DNA of 45,141 bases from Pantoea eucrina (GCF_002095385.1 NZ_MIPP01000032.1:1-45141), one strand, 5' to 3'; shown: positions 26,632-34,641, numbered from the stretch's first letter. Numbers and translations are program-made. Notes: generated by a model from the sequence alone, not told the origin.

Positions 26632-27594
26632 ATGACAACAATTACCCACACTGAATCGGGCGATCTCTCTTCTTCAGCGCTGTTTTTTCCGCTGATCAGC
26701 GGCAAACTTCGACCTGATAATCTCTGGCACAGCGGCCGCTTTCGTACCAAGTTTGCGTTGCGAACGGCGCTCTATCCGTTTACCACGCTGACCTATCTGC
26801 AGCAGCTGGCGCAGCTGCCCTTTTTGCCACAGCTGATGGCCAGCCAGGGTCTGCTGCCCGCTAAACCGCATCGTCCCTATCTCTGTTCGCGGTTTAGCGT
26901 GGCGCAGCGCGCACGCGCTATCGTGCAGCACTACCAGCATGTTGCACAGCTTGATAATCCCGCCCTGCGTCAACTAATGCTGAATCCGGCCGGTACGCCT
27001 GTTGCACAGCTCAGCGGCAAAAATGAAGAGCAGTTTACGATTGCCTGCAGCTCCGGCTATTACGATCGCGAAGGTGAGCTGACGCTGACGTTGCACTATC
27101 AAAGTATGCTGCTGGCCTCTCTCTCATTCTCGCTGATTGGCGGGCCGCAGCGGTGTACGCTGTTTATTGGCGGACTACAGGGGCCGCGCAAGCATATTCC
27201 GTCGGAGGCGATCCGCGAAGCGACCAAAGCTGCGCACGGTCTGTTTCCCAAGCGCGTGCTGATGGAAGCACTGTTTCTGCTGGCGGAGGCGTGTGGAGCA
27301 GAAGCGATAGCCGCCGTCGGCGACACCACGCATGTGTTTCGCAGCCTGCGCTATCGACACAGTAAAGGGGATAAGTTTTTTGCCAGCTACAGTGAGTTCT
27401 GGCTGTCGCTGGGCGGCGAGGAGCGGGCCGACGGCTGCTTTACGCTGCCGCTGCAGATGGAGCGCAAAGCGCTGGAGGAGATAGCCAGTAAAAAGCGCGC
27501 CGAATATCGCCGGCGCTACACGCTGCTCGACAGCCTGAAAGAGCAGGTTCAGCAGGCCGCCGGCTGCGCTCACCGCGCAGACCGTGCAGCCTGA
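26632..27594 (+). CDS. VirK/YbjX-family protein (DUF535)
   Basis: This 320-residue protein has the VirK/YbjX domain: CSRFSVAQRARAIVQHYQHV, LTLHYQSMLLASLSFSLIG and LFIGGLQGP, followed by IREATKAAHGLFPKRVLMEALFLLAEACG. Family members in Salmonella and Shigella affect envelope or virulence traits, but the biochemical role is not known. No convincing Shine-Dalgarno precedes the ATG at 26632. Its end is only 6 bp from the convergent yibL. Confidence 0.85.
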   Translation: MTTITHTESGDLSSSALFFPLISGKLRPDNLWHSGRFRTKFALRTALYPFTTLTYLQQLAQLPFLPQLMASQGLLPAKPHRPYLCSRFSVAQRARAIVQHYQHVAQLDNPALRQLMLNPAGTPVAQLSGKNEEQFTIACSSGYYDREGELTLTLHYQSMLLASLSFSLIGGPQRCTLFIGGLQGPRKHIPSEAIREATKAAHGLFPKRVLMEALFLLAEACGAEAIAAVGDTTHVFRSLRYRHSKGDKFFASYSEFWLSLGGEERADGCFTLPLQMERKALEEIASKKRAEYRRRYTLLDSLKEQVQQAAGCAHRADRAA

Positions 27595-27600
27595 ACAGCC

Positions 27601-27963
27601 TCAGAACGGCTGTTTTGCGTAGCCGGTCATGACTTTCAGACCCATTTCTCGTCCCAGCGCGGTCATCGGATGCACCACAACCAGGCCGCGCACGCTTTTC
27701 TTCAGCGCACCCATGTTGGCCTGCTCTTTTTTCGTGATTTCACGGCTGAACGGCAGCTGCTGCAGCTGCTGCGCCTCTTTGCTCAGCTTTTCATCACGTA
27801 CGCCGCGCAGACGTTCAATCTCCTGCACCAGCGTCTCTTTCTCTTTCAGCAGCGCACCCAGCTTTTCAGCGTCACCCGCTTCCAGCAGCTGGGGTTCTTT
27901 GCGGTTCAGTGCGTCCAGCTGATCGCTGAGGCGTTTGATCTCGGCTTTGACTTGTTCTTTCAT
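27601..27963 (-). CDS. yibL: YibL, ribosome-associated small protein
   Basis: This 120-residue protein is rich in charged heptad-like sequence (about 1-60, likely coiled coil), with a conserved C-terminal half [34 protein letters not shown]. Length and C-terminus match E. coli YibL, reported to associate with ribosomal subunits. As in E. coli it follows mtlR, but the yibT gene between them is absent. Confidence 0.93.
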   Translation of the reverse strand: MKEQVKAEIKRLSDQLDALNRKEPQLLEAGDAEKLGALLKEKETLVQEIERLRGVRDEKLSKEAQQLQQLPFSREITKKEQANMGALKKSVRGLVVVHPMTALGREMGLKVMTGYAKQPF

Positions 27964-28052
27964 TGGAAAAACTCATTAAGGAAAACAGGGAAAGGATACA
28001 TTAATTTAGGCCGGGCGGGCAGTACGACTGTTCGATGTACCGCTGCCTGAGG

Positions 28053-28598
28053 TCAGACAGCGGGCTTTTTGAATGCCTGTTTGTGCGAAATACGGGAAAT
28101 AAGTTCGGTCAAAGAGAGCACCATGGTGGATCGCACCATCTGCAGATAACGCTGCTGCTGCATAATGCGCAGCGCCTCATCATCGCGGGTGAAGTCGGGC
28201 TGTGGCGGCCAGGCGACCACGCAGTGCAGCTCACTGAACGGACCCAGCACCTCGTCATCAGTAAAGCGATAGTCGCTGGCGTCGTGGTTCAGCTCTTCGC
28301 GCAGCGTCAGCAGCAGTTCGCAATCCTCATACTCCTGCCGCGTAATCACGCCCAGTCCGTAAACAAGCTTAAGACGTACCGACAGCTCGCCCAGCGGCCC
28401 GTCTCCCAGCAGCAGCGGTTCGACGGCGTACCTTACCGCATAATCATCTTTGCGAAAGACCTGCAGCACCAGCAGATTAACCGCTTCTGCCAGCAGTTCA
28501 ACCGCAGCAATCAGAAAGCTTCTCACCGAACGACCGGCGTTCAGGCGCTCAAGCACCTGGTTTTCAAAAGCCTGCTTCTCTTCCATCATTGCCTGCAT
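28053..28598 (-). CDS. mtlR: mannitol operon repressor MtlR
   Basis: MtlR represses the mannitol operon and does not have a classical helix-turn-helix. The 181-residue protein matches E. coli MtlR in AFENQVLERLNAGRSVRSFLIAAVELLAEAVNLLVLQVFRKDDYAVRYAVEPLL and in the C-terminal STMVLSLTELISRISHKQAF. The N-terminus begins at MQAMMEEK, about 14 residues shorter than in E. coli, and the Shine-Dalgarno is weak. It is the last gene of mtlA-mtlD-mtlR. Confidence 0.94.
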   Translation of the reverse strand: MQAMMEEKQAFENQVLERLNAGRSVRSFLIAAVELLAEAVNLLVLQVFRKDDYAVRYAVEPLLLGDGPLGELSVRLKLVYGLGVITRQEYEDCELLLTLREELNHDASDYRFTDDEVLGPFSELHCVVAWPPQPDFTRDDEALRIMQQQRYLQMVRSTMVLSLTELISRISHKQAFKKPAV

Positions 28599-28616
28599 CG
28601 TTCAGCTACCGTCTGC

Positions 28617-28637
28617 GGGCGCAACCCTGTTGCGCCC
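28617..28637 (-). repeat. hairpin between mtlD and mtlR
   Basis: GGGCGCAAC and GTTGCGCCC form a perfect 9-bp stem with a CCT loop in the 63-bp mtlD-mtlR spacer. It may protect upstream mRNA or reduce read-through into mtlR. Confidence 0.6.
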
Positions 28638-28661
28638 GGTTTGCTCACCCGGGGGCGCGCA

Positions 28662-29810
28662 TTATGCCATAGCGCTGTAAGCGCTCACCACAGCCTCTAC
28701 TGCCTGACTCTCCGGCTCCAGGCCGGAAATTTTTACCAGCGTCTCTGCAACGCCCTGTTCCGCGATCAGCGTGGCCAGCTCCTGCGCCTGCGGATCGGCA
28801 TCGCTGCGGTAGTGCATCGCGGCTGCGATCCCCTGCACCAGATTATCGTGCGGTAGCTGGTACTCCAGCGTGCCGAGCAGCGGTTTAATCAGGCGATCGC
28901 CTGCGCTCAGCTTGCGCAGCGGCTGGCGGCCTACGCGCTCGACGTCATCTTTCAGGTAAGGGTTCTCAAAGCGGGTAAGGATTTTGCTGATGTAAGCCGC
29001 ATGTTTCTCTGCATCAAAATCGTAGCGCCTGATCAGAACGGCGCCGCTCTCCTGCATGGCCCCCTCAACCACGGCGCGAATGCGGCTATCCAGGATCGCA
29101 TCGCGAATGGTTACATGACCCGCCAGTTTGCCCAGATAAGCGGTAATAGCGTGGCCGGTATTAAGGGTAAAGAGCTTGCGTTCAACAAACGCCATCAGAT
29201 TGTCGGTCAGTTCCATGCCAGGGATCGCCGGCAGCGCCCCTTTAAACTGCGTTTTATCAACAATCCATTCGCTGAAGGTCTCAACGGTCACTTCCAGCGG
29301 ATCGCTGCTGCCCGCTTCAGAAGGCGGGACAATACGATCCACGGCGGAATCGACAAAGCCGACGTGCGCTTCTGCCCAGGCGTGATGCTGCGCCGGCAGC
29401 GCCTTCAGCACATGCTGCTTCAGCTGACTGGTGCCGCGCACCATATTTTCGCAGGCGATGATGTTAAGCGGTGCGGTATTACCCCGATCGTGGCGGGCGA
29501 TCAGACCCTGCGCCACGCTGCCGGCAATACGTTCAAGGATCTGCGGTCCGACGGCAGTCGTGACCAGATCGACTTCAGCGATCAGCGCAATGATGTCATC
29601 GCTGGTGCTGTTAACGGCGCTGACGCCGGTGACCGTCTCTGTTTTTGCCTGTTCGCCAACAACATGAACCGGATAGGTGTGACGGGCGTTAAGGGCATCC
29701 AGCACAACCTGATTGACGTCAGCAAAGACCAGCTCGATGCCGGCATCGGCCAGCAGCTTGCCGATAAATCCGCGACCAATATTGCCTGCTCCAAAATGTA
29801 ACGCTTTCAT
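28662..29810 (-). CDS. mtlD: mannitol-1-phosphate 5-dehydrogenase
   Basis: MtlD oxidises mannitol-1-phosphate to fructose-6-phosphate with NAD+. The 382-residue protein equals the E. coli length, with the N-terminal Rossmann motif [20 protein letters not shown] and the signature [14 protein letters not shown], then [17 protein letters not shown]. The start at 29810 is chosen because it begins the Rossmann strand as in the family; the ORF extends six codons upstream. It is the middle gene of the mannitol operon. Confidence 0.97.
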   Translation of the reverse strand: MKALHFGAGNIGRGFIGKLLADAGIELVFADVNQVVLDALNARHTYPVHVVGEQAKTETVTGVSAVNSTSDDIIALIAEVDLVTTAVGPQILERIAGSVAQGLIARHDRGNTAPLNIIACENMVRGTSQLKQHVLKALPAQHHAWAEAHVGFVDSAVDRIVPPSEAGSSDPLEVTVETFSEWIVDKTQFKGALPAIPGMELTDNLMAFVERKLFTLNTGHAITAYLGKLAGHVTIRDAILDSRIRAVVEGAMQESGAVLIRRYDFDAEKHAAYISKILTRFENPYLKDDVERVGRQPLRKLSAGDRLIKPLLGTLEYQLPHDNLVQGIAAAMHYRSDADPQAQELATLIAEQGVAETLVKISGLEPESQAVEAVVSAYSAMA

Positions 29811-29837
29811 AAAATTGACCCATCTCAAATAGCGAAA

Positions 29838-29881
29838 GGGCGGGCATTTCCGCCCCGGACACAGGGCGGGCCTGCCCGCCC
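29838..29881 (-). repeat. two tandem GC hairpins between mtlA and mtlD
   Basis: GGGCGG-N6-CCGCCC (29838-29855) is followed by GGGCGGGC-CT-GCCCGCCC (29864-29881). Both arms use the same GGGCGG core, suggesting duplication. They fill most of the 93-bp mtlA-mtlD spacer and probably separate mtlA from mtlD mRNA levels. Confidence 0.7.
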
Positions 29882-29903
29882 CGGGGAAAAAACTGCTGAC
29901 TGA

Positions 29904-31838
29904 TTACGCTTTGACGCTGCTGCCTGAGAGCAGATCCAGCACTTCCTGCACGCTGCGGGTCTGCGCCAGTCGTTCAATCACGCTATCATCATCCAGCGCG
30001 TTGGTCAGGCTGGTGATCACCTGAATGTGCTCATTGTTGCGGGCCGCAATCCCGATCACCAGGCGCGCCACCTCATCCGGCTCATCGCCAAACTGTACGC
30101 CTGCCGGATACTGACAGAACACCACGCCTGTTTTCAGCACGCGATCTTTTGCTTCTACCGTTCCGTGCGGAACCGCAATCGACTCACCCAGATAGGTTGG
30201 CGTCAGCTTTTCACGGGCCAGCATCGCCTCAACGTACTCTGGCTGGACATAGCCACCTTTTACCAGCTGCTCACCGGCAAAGCGGATCGCCTGCTCTTTG
30301 TTGCTGGCGCTCAGATCGAGGAATACGTTATCCGTCCCGAGCTTAAACAGGTGCGTATTCTCGTTATCAAAGCTGTCTGCCAGCGTTGACTGCACCGTTT
30401 CGCGATGCGCCACGCTGCGGTTTACCGTGACCAGTCGCTCGGTCAGGTTGGTGTAGAGCGCGCTATCAAGGAAATTATTCAGCGAGATATGCTGCGCCTG
30501 CGGTGCCTGACGCATCGCCCGTTCCGTGAGATCGCGGTGTGTGATCACCAGGTCAACGTCACCCGGCAGCGCATTAATAGCGCTGTTCGTCACCGACACA
30601 TTCGTGAGGCCCGCATCCTGCACTTTTTTGCGCAGCACGCCGGCACCCATGGCGCTGGAACCCATACCGGCGTCACAGGCAACGATGATTTTACGCACGT
30701 GGCTCACGTCTACGCTGTGAGCGTCAGCTACTACCGGTGCGCCTGCCGCCGGCTGGCCTTTAGACTGCGCTTTCATGTCGCGCATACGCTGGGTCGCCGC
30801 TTCAATATCTTCGTCTTCTTTCACTTTGCTGGTTTTCAGCAGGATAGAAGAGACAACAAAAGAGACGGCAAAAGCGGCTACGATAGCGGCAACGTTAGCA
30901 AAATAGGCGCCTTTTGGCGTCATCGCCAGCACGGCCAGGATAGAACCCGGTGACGCCGGAGAGACCAGGCCGCCATTCAGCAGCGTCAGCGTAAATACGC
31001 CGGTCATACCGCCCAGGATCACCGCCAGCAGCAGGCGCGGCGCCATCAGCACATACGGGAAGTAAATCTCATGGATGCCGCCGAGGAAGTGGATAATAGC
31101 GGCACCGCCCGCTGACTGTTTGGCGCTGCCGCGACCAAAGATCATATAAGCGACCAGCACGCCCATCCCCGGGCCCGGGTTAGCTTCGATCAGGAAGAAG
31201 ATCGATTTACCCGCTTCGCTCGCCTGCTGAATACCCAGCGGCGAGAAAATGCCGTGGTTGATGGCGTTGTTAAGGAACAGGATTTTCGCCGGCTCAACAA
31301 AAATAGAGGTCAGCGGCAGCAGGTTGTTCTGCACCATCAGGTTAACCCCGGCGGCGAGAATGTGCGACAGCCCCTGCACCAGCGGACCAATAGCCAGGAA
31401 CGCCAGCAGCGCCAGCAGCATACCGATGATGCCGGCGGAGAAGTTATTCACCAGCATCTCGAAACCGCTTTTGATCTTGCCGTCAACGGCCCGGTCAAAC
31501 GCGCGGATTGCCCAGCCGCCCAGCGGTCCGGCAAGCATCGCGCCGAGGAACATCGGCATATCGGCACCGACAATGACGCCCATTGTTGTAATGGCGCCGA
31601 CCACGCCACCGCGATCGCCGCCGACCAGACGGCCGCCGGTGAAGCCAATCAGCAGCGGCAGCAGATAGGTGATCATCGGACCGACGAGTTTCGCCAGCGT
31701 TTCGTTCGGGATCCATCCGGTTGGAATAAACAGCGCGGTGATGATACCCCATGCGATAAACGCACCGATGTTAGGCATCACCATATTACTCAGAAAGCGA
31801 CCAAAGCTCTGCACTCTGACCTTGACTGATGAGGACAT
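29904..31838 (-). CDS. mtlA: mannitol-specific PTS permease EIICBA
   Basis: MtlA imports mannitol and phosphorylates it to mannitol-1-phosphate. The 644-residue protein contains an N-terminal EIIC membrane domain (about 1-340, with GIFSPLGIQQ and GGIHEIYFPYVL), an EIIB domain with phospho-Cys388 in VACDAGMGSSAMG, and a C-terminal EIIA domain with phospho-His558 in SIAVPHGT. The start at 31838 (MSSSVKVRVQSFGRF) matches E. coli; the ORF extends ten codons further. The linker before EIIB is slightly longer than in E. coli. Four CRP sites lie upstream. Confidence 0.98.
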   Translation of the reverse strand: MSSSVKVRVQSFGRFLSNMVMPNIGAFIAWGIITALFIPTGWIPNETLAKLVGPMITYLLPLLIGFTGGRLVGGDRGGVVGAITTMGVIVGADMPMFLGAMLAGPLGGWAIRAFDRAVDGKIKSGFEMLVNNFSAGIIGMLLALLAFLAIGPLVQGLSHILAAGVNLMVQNNLLPLTSIFVEPAKILFLNNAINHGIFSPLGIQQASEAGKSIFFLIEANPGPGMGVLVAYMIFGRGSAKQSAGGAAIIHFLGGIHEIYFPYVLMAPRLLLAVILGGMTGVFTLTLLNGGLVSPASPGSILAVLAMTPKGAYFANVAAIVAAFAVSFVVSSILLKTSKVKEDEDIEAATQRMRDMKAQSKGQPAAGAPVVADAHSVDVSHVRKIIVACDAGMGSSAMGAGVLRKKVQDAGLTNVSVTNSAINALPGDVDLVITHRDLTERAMRQAPQAQHISLNNFLDSALYTNLTERLVTVNRSVAHRETVQSTLADSFDNENTHLFKLGTDNVFLDLSASNKEQAIRFAGEQLVKGGYVQPEYVEAMLAREKLTPTYLGESIAVPHGTVEAKDRVLKTGVVFCQYPAGVQFGDEPDEVARLVIGIAARNNEHIQVITSLTNALDDDSVIERLAQTRSVQEVLDLLSGSSVKA

Positions 31839-31935
31839 AAACCCACCCCTTATTGAGACGCGCTGCAATAAGAGCGCGCATTTGTTTTTGTTGAGACATT
31901 ACGGCGGGGGCCGTGGCATTACTGTATGCAGGCGG

Positions 31936-31941
31936 ACTCTA
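31936..31941 (-). promoter_or_regulatory. candidate -10 of the mtlA promoter
   Basis: On the minus strand TGCTAGAGT gives an extended -10 (TG-N-TAGAGT), about 100 bp upstream of mtlA. The nearest CRP site is centred about 57 bp upstream of the implied start point. Confidence 0.45.
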
Positions 31942-31978
31942 GCACTTGTTCAGGAGCGTGCGTAGCGTCCGGGATTAG

Positions 31979-31994
31979 TGTGATCCATATCACG
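31979..31994. promoter_or_regulatory. CRP site 1 of mtlA
   Basis: TGTGA-TCCATA-TCACG, 9 of 10 core positions of the CRP consensus; promoter-proximal. Confidence 0.8.
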
Positions 31995-32022
31995 CAAAAG
32001 CGGGGTGAACAGGGGGGGTTAA

Positions 32023-32038
32023 TGTGACTCTTGTCACA
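32023..32038. promoter_or_regulatory. CRP site 2 of mtlA
   Basis: TGTGA-CTCTTG-TCACA, a perfect core match to the CRP consensus. Confidence 0.85.
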
Positions 32039-32095
32039 CAAAGACAGGATAAAAAAGCAGCGACGCCGAAAAATTCAGCAAAAAAGCGGGTTTTA

Positions 32096-32111
32096 TGTGA
32101 TAAGCCTCACT
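32096..32111. promoter_or_regulatory. CRP site 3 of mtlA
   Basis: TGTGA-TAAGCC-TCACT, 9 of 10 core positions. Confidence 0.75.
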
Positions 32112-32139
32112 CTTTGGTAGTGCGGGTTTATTGCAGAAG

Positions 32140-32155
32140 TGTGATTAGCGTCACA
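32140..32155. promoter_or_regulatory. CRP site 4 of mtlA
   Basis: TGTGA-TTAGCG-TCACA, a perfect core match. A further half-site (TCACA at 32184-32188) lies beyond it; E. coli mtlA is known for multiple CRP sites. Confidence 0.85.
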
Positions 32156-32269
32156 AAGAATTTCTGGTCATAATTGCGCCAGATCACAGGCGGGTAGGTA
32201 AAGCGGCAGGCCGTTATAAAGCGAAGCGCAGCGAGAACCGGGCAGTGGTAATACTGCCCGTAACCGGCG

Positions 32270-32986
32270 TTATTGCCAGGAACCCTGTACTGCATTTTGC
32301 GCCTGCGTCAGCGCCTGCGCATTTGCAGACAGCTCACTCATCAGCGCATTGTACCGGGTCGCCTGATCCTGCGTCGGGAACTGTACGCCACCATCATTAA
32401 AAGTGACGCGTGTTCCCTGCGATTGCAGATAGTCTCCGGTCTGTACAGCGCTCTGGCTCAGCGCCTGCAGCTTAGGCAGCAGCGGGATCAGCGTGCCTGC
32501 CGGCTGTGTAACCACTTTTGCATAGGCTGCGTCATACGACTTTTTCAGGTCGTCGGGCTGTTTAAGCGTCGCCTTGCTGCTGTCAGCCTGCATTTTCGCG
32601 CTCTGGATCTGCTGCGTCAGAACGCTGAGATTGCCGCTCACCTGGCGCAGGGTATCGCGGCGGGTCAGATAATCCTGCGGAACGCGAATCGCTGCCAGCT
32701 CATCCACGACCGGACGCATACCCTGTTCCGTGGCCTGACTCACCTGCTGAGAAAAGCCATACAGAATGGCATAGTCACTAGCGTAGTTACCGAAGGTCTG
32801 CTTCTGGTTTTCACTCAGTGCCGGCAGATGTTCACCGCTGCGCATCACGGTATTTTGCAGAAAATCGTTAAACGCCTTACGCTGATCGCCCTCTTTGTCA
32901 CCGCAGGCGGTGAGTTGCAATATGACCAGCGCGCTGGCGAGCAGCATGCCGGTACGCATCCAGATGCGGGAAGTTCCTGACGCCAT
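32270..32986 (-). CDS. yiaF: YiaF, DUF3053 lipoprotein
   Basis: This 238-residue predicted lipoprotein has a hydrophobic signal segment ending LQLTACGDKEGDQRKAF, with a lipobox Cys at about 28. The conserved segment FLQNTVMRSGEHLPALSENQKQTFGNYASDYAILYGFSQQV is shared with E. coli YiaF (DUF3053). AGGAG lies 8 nt before the ATG. The molecular role is unknown. It points towards the mtlA control region, with a weak hairpin (GGGCAGT/ACTGCCC) after its stop. Confidence 0.92.
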   Translation of the reverse strand: MASGTSRIWMRTGMLLASALVILQLTACGDKEGDQRKAFNDFLQNTVMRSGEHLPALSENQKQTFGNYASDYAILYGFSQQVSQATEQGMRPVVDELAAIRVPQDYLTRRDTLRQVSGNLSVLTQQIQSAKMQADSSKATLKQPDDLKKSYDAAYAKVVTQPAGTLIPLLPKLQALSQSAVQTGDYLQSQGTRVTFNDGGVQFPTQDQATRYNALMSELSANAQALTQAQNAVQGSWQ

Positions 32987-33237
32987 GTTTCAACTCCTGT
33001 CGTGACAAAATGGCAATATGTGAATCGCTGAGAATGGTCCTAAAGAATAGTGCAATGGCCTGGCGTGCACAATGACCGAAGGCGTGCAGTGTGATGCTCT
33101 CCGGTCAGCGCGCCCGTGTGGCACAGCAATAGTCAACGATGTGGCAGACCGCTGCCCTATTTCAGCCCCTGACCAGCGTAGCAGGCGAAGGAGTGCACGC
33201 AGCAGAGGCGGCATAACTCATAACCTCTCCTTTAATA
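32987..33237. other. gene-free part of the yiaF-yiaG spacer
   Basis: The spacer between yiaF and yiaG is about 700 bp. The first 250 bp show no ORF with a convincing start or family match. The rest (33238-33685) holds the NtrC-like and sigma54 elements, a possible small ORF and a palindrome, listed separately. Confidence 0.5.
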
Positions 33238-33254
33238 TGCATCAGACTGGTGCA
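33238..33254. promoter_or_regulatory. NtrC-like enhancer site
   Basis: TGCATCAGACTGGTGCA differs by one base in the conserved arms from the NtrC site pattern TGCACCA-N3-TGGTGCA. It is centred about 118 bp upstream of the start point predicted from the sigma54 promoter at 33338-33354, as in glnA-type control regions. Confidence 0.7.
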
Positions 33255-33337
33255 TCTCTGCTCTATTATTGAGCACAATGCGAACAAAAATGCCGCAGCG
33301 GCGGTGCGAAACGTCCGCAGGATGCGAAATGCGGATC

Positions 33338-33354
33338 TGGCGCTATTTTTGCTT
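33338..33354 (+). promoter_or_regulatory. sigma54 promoter upstream of yiaG
   Basis: TGGCGCTATTTTTGCTT matches TGGCAC-N5-TTGCW with GG (-25/-24) and GC (-13/-12) separated by exactly 10 bp and only A-to-G changed in the -24 box. The implied start point is near 33364. Confidence 0.7.
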
Positions 33355-33376
33355 CATTCAGGACAGGGGGCAGAGT

Positions 33377-33487
33377 GTGACAGACAGCAACTTTTTACCT
33401 GACAGGCACTTAAGCGTTACTGCAGGTTTTAGCCATAAGCAAGATGAAAAAATAATCAAAAAACAGACAGCAATTCCTGGATTCTGA
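33377..33487 (+). CDS. possible 36-residue small ORF after the sigma54 promoter
   Basis: A GTG at 33377 has AGGGGG 6 nt upstream (33365-33370), beginning just after the predicted sigma54 start point. The frame encodes VTDSNFLPDRHLSVTAGF followed by a lysine-rich tail and a TGA at 33485-33487. No family is recognised and the start is a GTG. Without comparative data it may be chance; if real it would be expressed under nitrogen control. Confidence 0.25.
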   Translation: MTDSNFLPDRHLSVTAGFSHKQDEKIIKKQTAIPGF

Positions 33488-33621
33488 CCCATACTAAGAA
33501 ACCCGGCAATTGTTGCATTGCGCTGACATGTTCGCAGTGCCCAGCAGGCTGTGTCCCGTAACGGTTTTATAACTCTAACGTCCAAACCGCTGCGGGATGC
33601 AGCCTGATAAAGCCTGGTTTC

Positions 33622-33637
33622 AGCATCATTTGATGCT
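33622..33637. promoter_or_regulatory. palindrome upstream of yiaG
   Basis: AGCATCA and TGATGCT flank TT, 49 bp upstream of the yiaG start. YiaG-type helix-turn-helix proteins resemble antitoxin regulators that bind such repeats, so autoregulation is possible. Confidence 0.4.
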
Positions 33638-33685
33638 TACCTCTCTACTTTCACGTGCTTCATAGTGAGTTTTAAGGAGTTCTCT

Positions 33686-33982
33686 ATGGAATTAAAAGAT
33701 CCAATGGTTGAATTACTCAGCAGTCTTGAGCAAATTGTTTTGACACGTGATGCTAAGCCTTCCGTATCAGATATTGCACTCAACACGGTGTCAGTTCCCG
33801 AGCCACAGCGTTTACGTGAGATGACCGGCATGCAGGTGGATGAGTTCGCCCGCGTGATGGGGGTGAGCGTCTCATCAGTAAAAAGCTGGGAAGCGCAGCG
33901 CACGCGCCCCTCCGCTACGGCACGCAAATTGATGAAGCTGCTGCAGGCGAATCCTTATCTGGGACGGCAGCTGCTTGAGTAA
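33686..33982 (+). CDS. yiaG: helix-turn-helix protein YiaG
   Basis: This 98-residue protein has an HTH_3/Cro-C1 domain near the C-terminus (LREMTGMQVDEFARVMGVSVSSVKSWEAQRTRPSATARKLMKLLQ) and resembles E. coli YiaG from MELKDPMVELLSSLEQIV onward. AAGGAG lies 6 nt before the ATG at 33686. The fold is shared with HigA/MqsA-type antitoxins, but no toxin gene is adjacent. The target is unknown. An intrinsic terminator follows. The sigma54 promoter about 320 bp upstream may drive it. Confidence 0.93.
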   Translation: MELKDPMVELLSSLEQIVLTRDAKPSVSDIALNTVSVPEPQRLREMTGMQVDEFARVMGVSVSSVKSWEAQRTRPSATARKLMKLLQANPYLGRQLLE

Positions 33983-34000
33983 CCAATTATCGGTTCTCCG

Positions 34001-34028
34001 AACCCGCCTGCACGGCGGGTTTTTTATT
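34001..34028 (+). terminator. terminator of yiaG
   Basis: AACCCGCC and GGCGGGTT pair around TGCAC and are followed by a T-run. The T-run overlaps the stop region of the convergent HD-domain gene. Confidence 0.88.
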
Positions 34029-34617
34029 TCAGCGCTTCAAATTTAGCCGCCTGACGGGCGAACCAGCTTTCCGGAAGGTTATAGGGGGGCTGCGACAGTT
34101 GCTGCAATCCCTGTTTGATATTCTGATGCGCCTGCTGCCAGAGCTGTTTATCGCCCTGCAGCAGTAGCTGAATCTGCACCTGCTTCTCAATCAGATAAAC
34201 GCGCGCAAAATCCGGGTCAAACTGCACTATCGCGCGGGTATTATCGATAATATCTGCCAGCTTGATCGTCTGCGCTTCGGGTGAGGCGTCCGCCGTATGC
34301 CGGAAGTGTGCCAGTTTGCGCGCCGCGCGGTTTCTGGCCTGCGGCTGGGCGCTGTCAGTCAGCATCGCGACCAGGCCGGCTACGCGCTGGCCAAACTGCT
34401 GTTCAATATCCTGTAGCGTGCTGGATGTGTCTTCTACCGTATCGTGCAGCCAGGCAGCTGCCAGCATCTCTTCATCATCGGTTACGCTGCGCACCAGTTC
34501 AGCCACTGCCTGCGGGTGAACGATATAGGGCTCATCGGTGTATTTACGTCGCTGGCCTGTAGCTGCATGAAGTTCAGTAGCAAAACGACGCGCCTGCTCC
34601 TCCAGTGAATCCTGCAT
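34024..34617 (-). CDS. stand-alone HD-domain protein, MESH1-like alarmone hydrolase candidate
   Basis: This 197-residue protein consists of an HD hydrolase domain of the RelA/SpoT type with no synthetase domain. His34 (PYIVHP), His58-Asp59 and Glu62-Asp63 (LHDTVEDT) and Asp122 (KLADIIDN) match the metal and catalytic residues of MESH1/SpoT hydrolases, suggesting removal of the 3'-pyrophosphate of (p)ppGpp; this is inferred, not shown. A 70-residue helical tail follows. The start at 34617 has GGAGAG upstream. It is divergent from ohrR with about 60 bp between. Confidence 0.8.
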   Translation of the reverse strand: MQDSLEEQARRFATELHAATGQRRKYTDEPYIVHPQAVAELVRSVTDDEEMLAAAWLHDTVEDTSSTLQDIEQQFGQRVAGLVAMLTDSAQPQARNRAARKLAHFRHTADASPEAQTIKLADIIDNTRAIVQFDPDFARVYLIEKQVQIQLLLQGDKQLWQQAHQNIKQGLQQLSQPPYNLPESWFARQAAKFEALK

Positions 34618-34641
34618 CTTCACTCTCCCGTGAAAAGTAGC

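Noticed and set aside
32173..32188. Fifth full CRP site of mtlA
   Set aside because: Only the TCACA half matches; the other half agrees at two of five positions.
33072..33272. 66-codon open frame in the yiaF-yiaG spacer
   Set aside because: No Shine-Dalgarno and no recognisable protein; it also runs across the NtrC-like site.
33292..33309. Second NtrC site TGCCGCAGCGGCGGTGCG
   Set aside because: The half-sites are one base too far apart and each has two mismatches.
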